From NCBI GenBank assembly GCA_021778375.1, contig JAJYCM010000206.1:1-5146 (forward strand): a DNA stretch of 5,146 nucleotides, written 5' to 3'. The notes beneath the pieces were generated by a model. The model was not told the DNA's origin. It saw nothing but the letters and a program-made list of their open reading frames with translations, and did not search any database. Every line of letters begins with the position of its first letter. Position 1 is the stretch's first letter. The position numbers and the translations under genes were made by a program. This document shows positions 4,794 through 5,146 of the stretch, piece by piece. The DNA comes from Bacteroidota bacterium (GTDB lineage Bacteria > Bacteroidota > Ignavibacteria > Ignavibacteriales > Ignavibacteriaceae).

Positions 4794-5146
4794 TAAATTA
4801 TATTTTTAAGTTTGTATAGTTCTTTAAGCTTTTCATTTACGCTTTGGTAGCCATGATATTTTTTCACCCAATTTATTCCGGTTTTCCCCAAGCTTTCGCG
4901 ATAACCTTTATCATCAATAAGAGCATTCAATTTTGCGTAAAGTTCATCTGCATTATTAGCCACCACAAAAGGATTTTCCGGCAGCCATTCGGCATAATCT
5001 TCTCTCATATTTGTTATTGTGGGGATTCCCATCGCCAAAGTTTCCAATCCTGCTTTTCCATAACCTGTTCCGCCCATGGTGCCGCCGACTTGGTCGATTG
5101 AAATATCGCAACTGCTTTTGATCTCGAGCAATTTAGCTCTTGCCAT
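4793..5146 (-). CDS. Glycosyltransferase, GT4-like, C-terminal part (runs off right edge)
   Basis: Only the last 117 codons are in the window. The frame is open to the right edge, and the ATG at 5146 looks internal, because what follows is already the nucleotide-sugar-binding half of a GT-B enzyme. Recognisable are DISIDQVGGTMGGTGYGKAG (residues 14-33 of the fragment), then LETLAMGIPTITN (34-46) with the conserved donor-contacting Glu at fragment position 35. The position eight residues earlier, often a second Glu in GT4 enzymes, is Thr27. A helical tail typical of the family follows (ADELYAKLNALI, then YHGYQSVNEKLKELYKL). Its stop shares one base with the flippase start, so the two are co-transcribed and probably translationally coupled, which points to one polysaccharide pathway. 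Donor and linkage are unknown. Confidence 0.85.
   Translation of the reverse strand: MARAKLLEIKSSCDISIDQVGGTMGGTGYGKAGLETLAMGIPTITNMREDYAEWLPENPFVVANNADELYAKLNALIDDKGYRESLGKTGINWVKKYHGYQSVNEKLKELYKLKNII

Noticed and set aside
4844..5101. Rightward 85-codon frame opposite the partial glycosyltransferase
   Set aside because: It is an antisense shadow of a coding region with clear GT4 motifs.

Overview
This is an AT-rich bacterial window holding two gene neighbourhoods separated by a 758-base non-coding stretch. Low GC content, genes mostly without strong Shine-Dalgarno sites, and a MutL N-terminus of the ILPENLANKIAAGEVVQRP type suggest the Bacteroidota/Chlorobi/Ignavibacteria group. That placement is inference from style and was not tested by any search.

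Left part (1..1491, minus strand): a compact leftward operon thyA-folA-mutL. ThyA makes dTMP and releases dihydrofolate. FolA (DHFR) recycles the dihydrofolate. MutL, of which only the first 49 codons are visible, belongs to mismatch repair. thyA and folA are 19 bases apart, and the folA stop codon directly abuts the mutL start. A good ribosome site, a plausible promoter and a palindrome that fills the promoter spacer lie just upstream of thyA.

Middle (1492..2249): no convincing gene. It contains a palindrome, a hairpin-plus-T-tract terminator best formed in leftward RNA, three 7-base repeats at exact 11-base spacing, a 97-base MITE-like element with 17-base terminal inverted repeats and a matching 4-base flank (ATAA) on each side, and a further imperfect inverted repeat of about 51 bases.

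Right part (2250..5146): surface polysaccharide genes. A GT4-like glycosyltransferase runs rightward and collides tail to tail (21-base overlap) with a leftward pair: a second GT4-like glycosyltransferase (only its C-terminal part is in the window) and a Wzx-type flippase, coupled by a TAATG stop/start overlap. Together they look like part of an O-antigen, capsule or exopolysaccharide locus: the glycosyltransferases would build a lipid-linked glycan on the cytoplasmic face and the flippase would move it across the inner membrane. The sugar and acceptor cannot be read from the sequence.

I see no clearly novel defence or mobile system. The items most worth checking are the MITE-like element with CGCAAAGA-type internal repeats, the terminator with no leftward gene in front of it, and the 11-base-periodic repeats.
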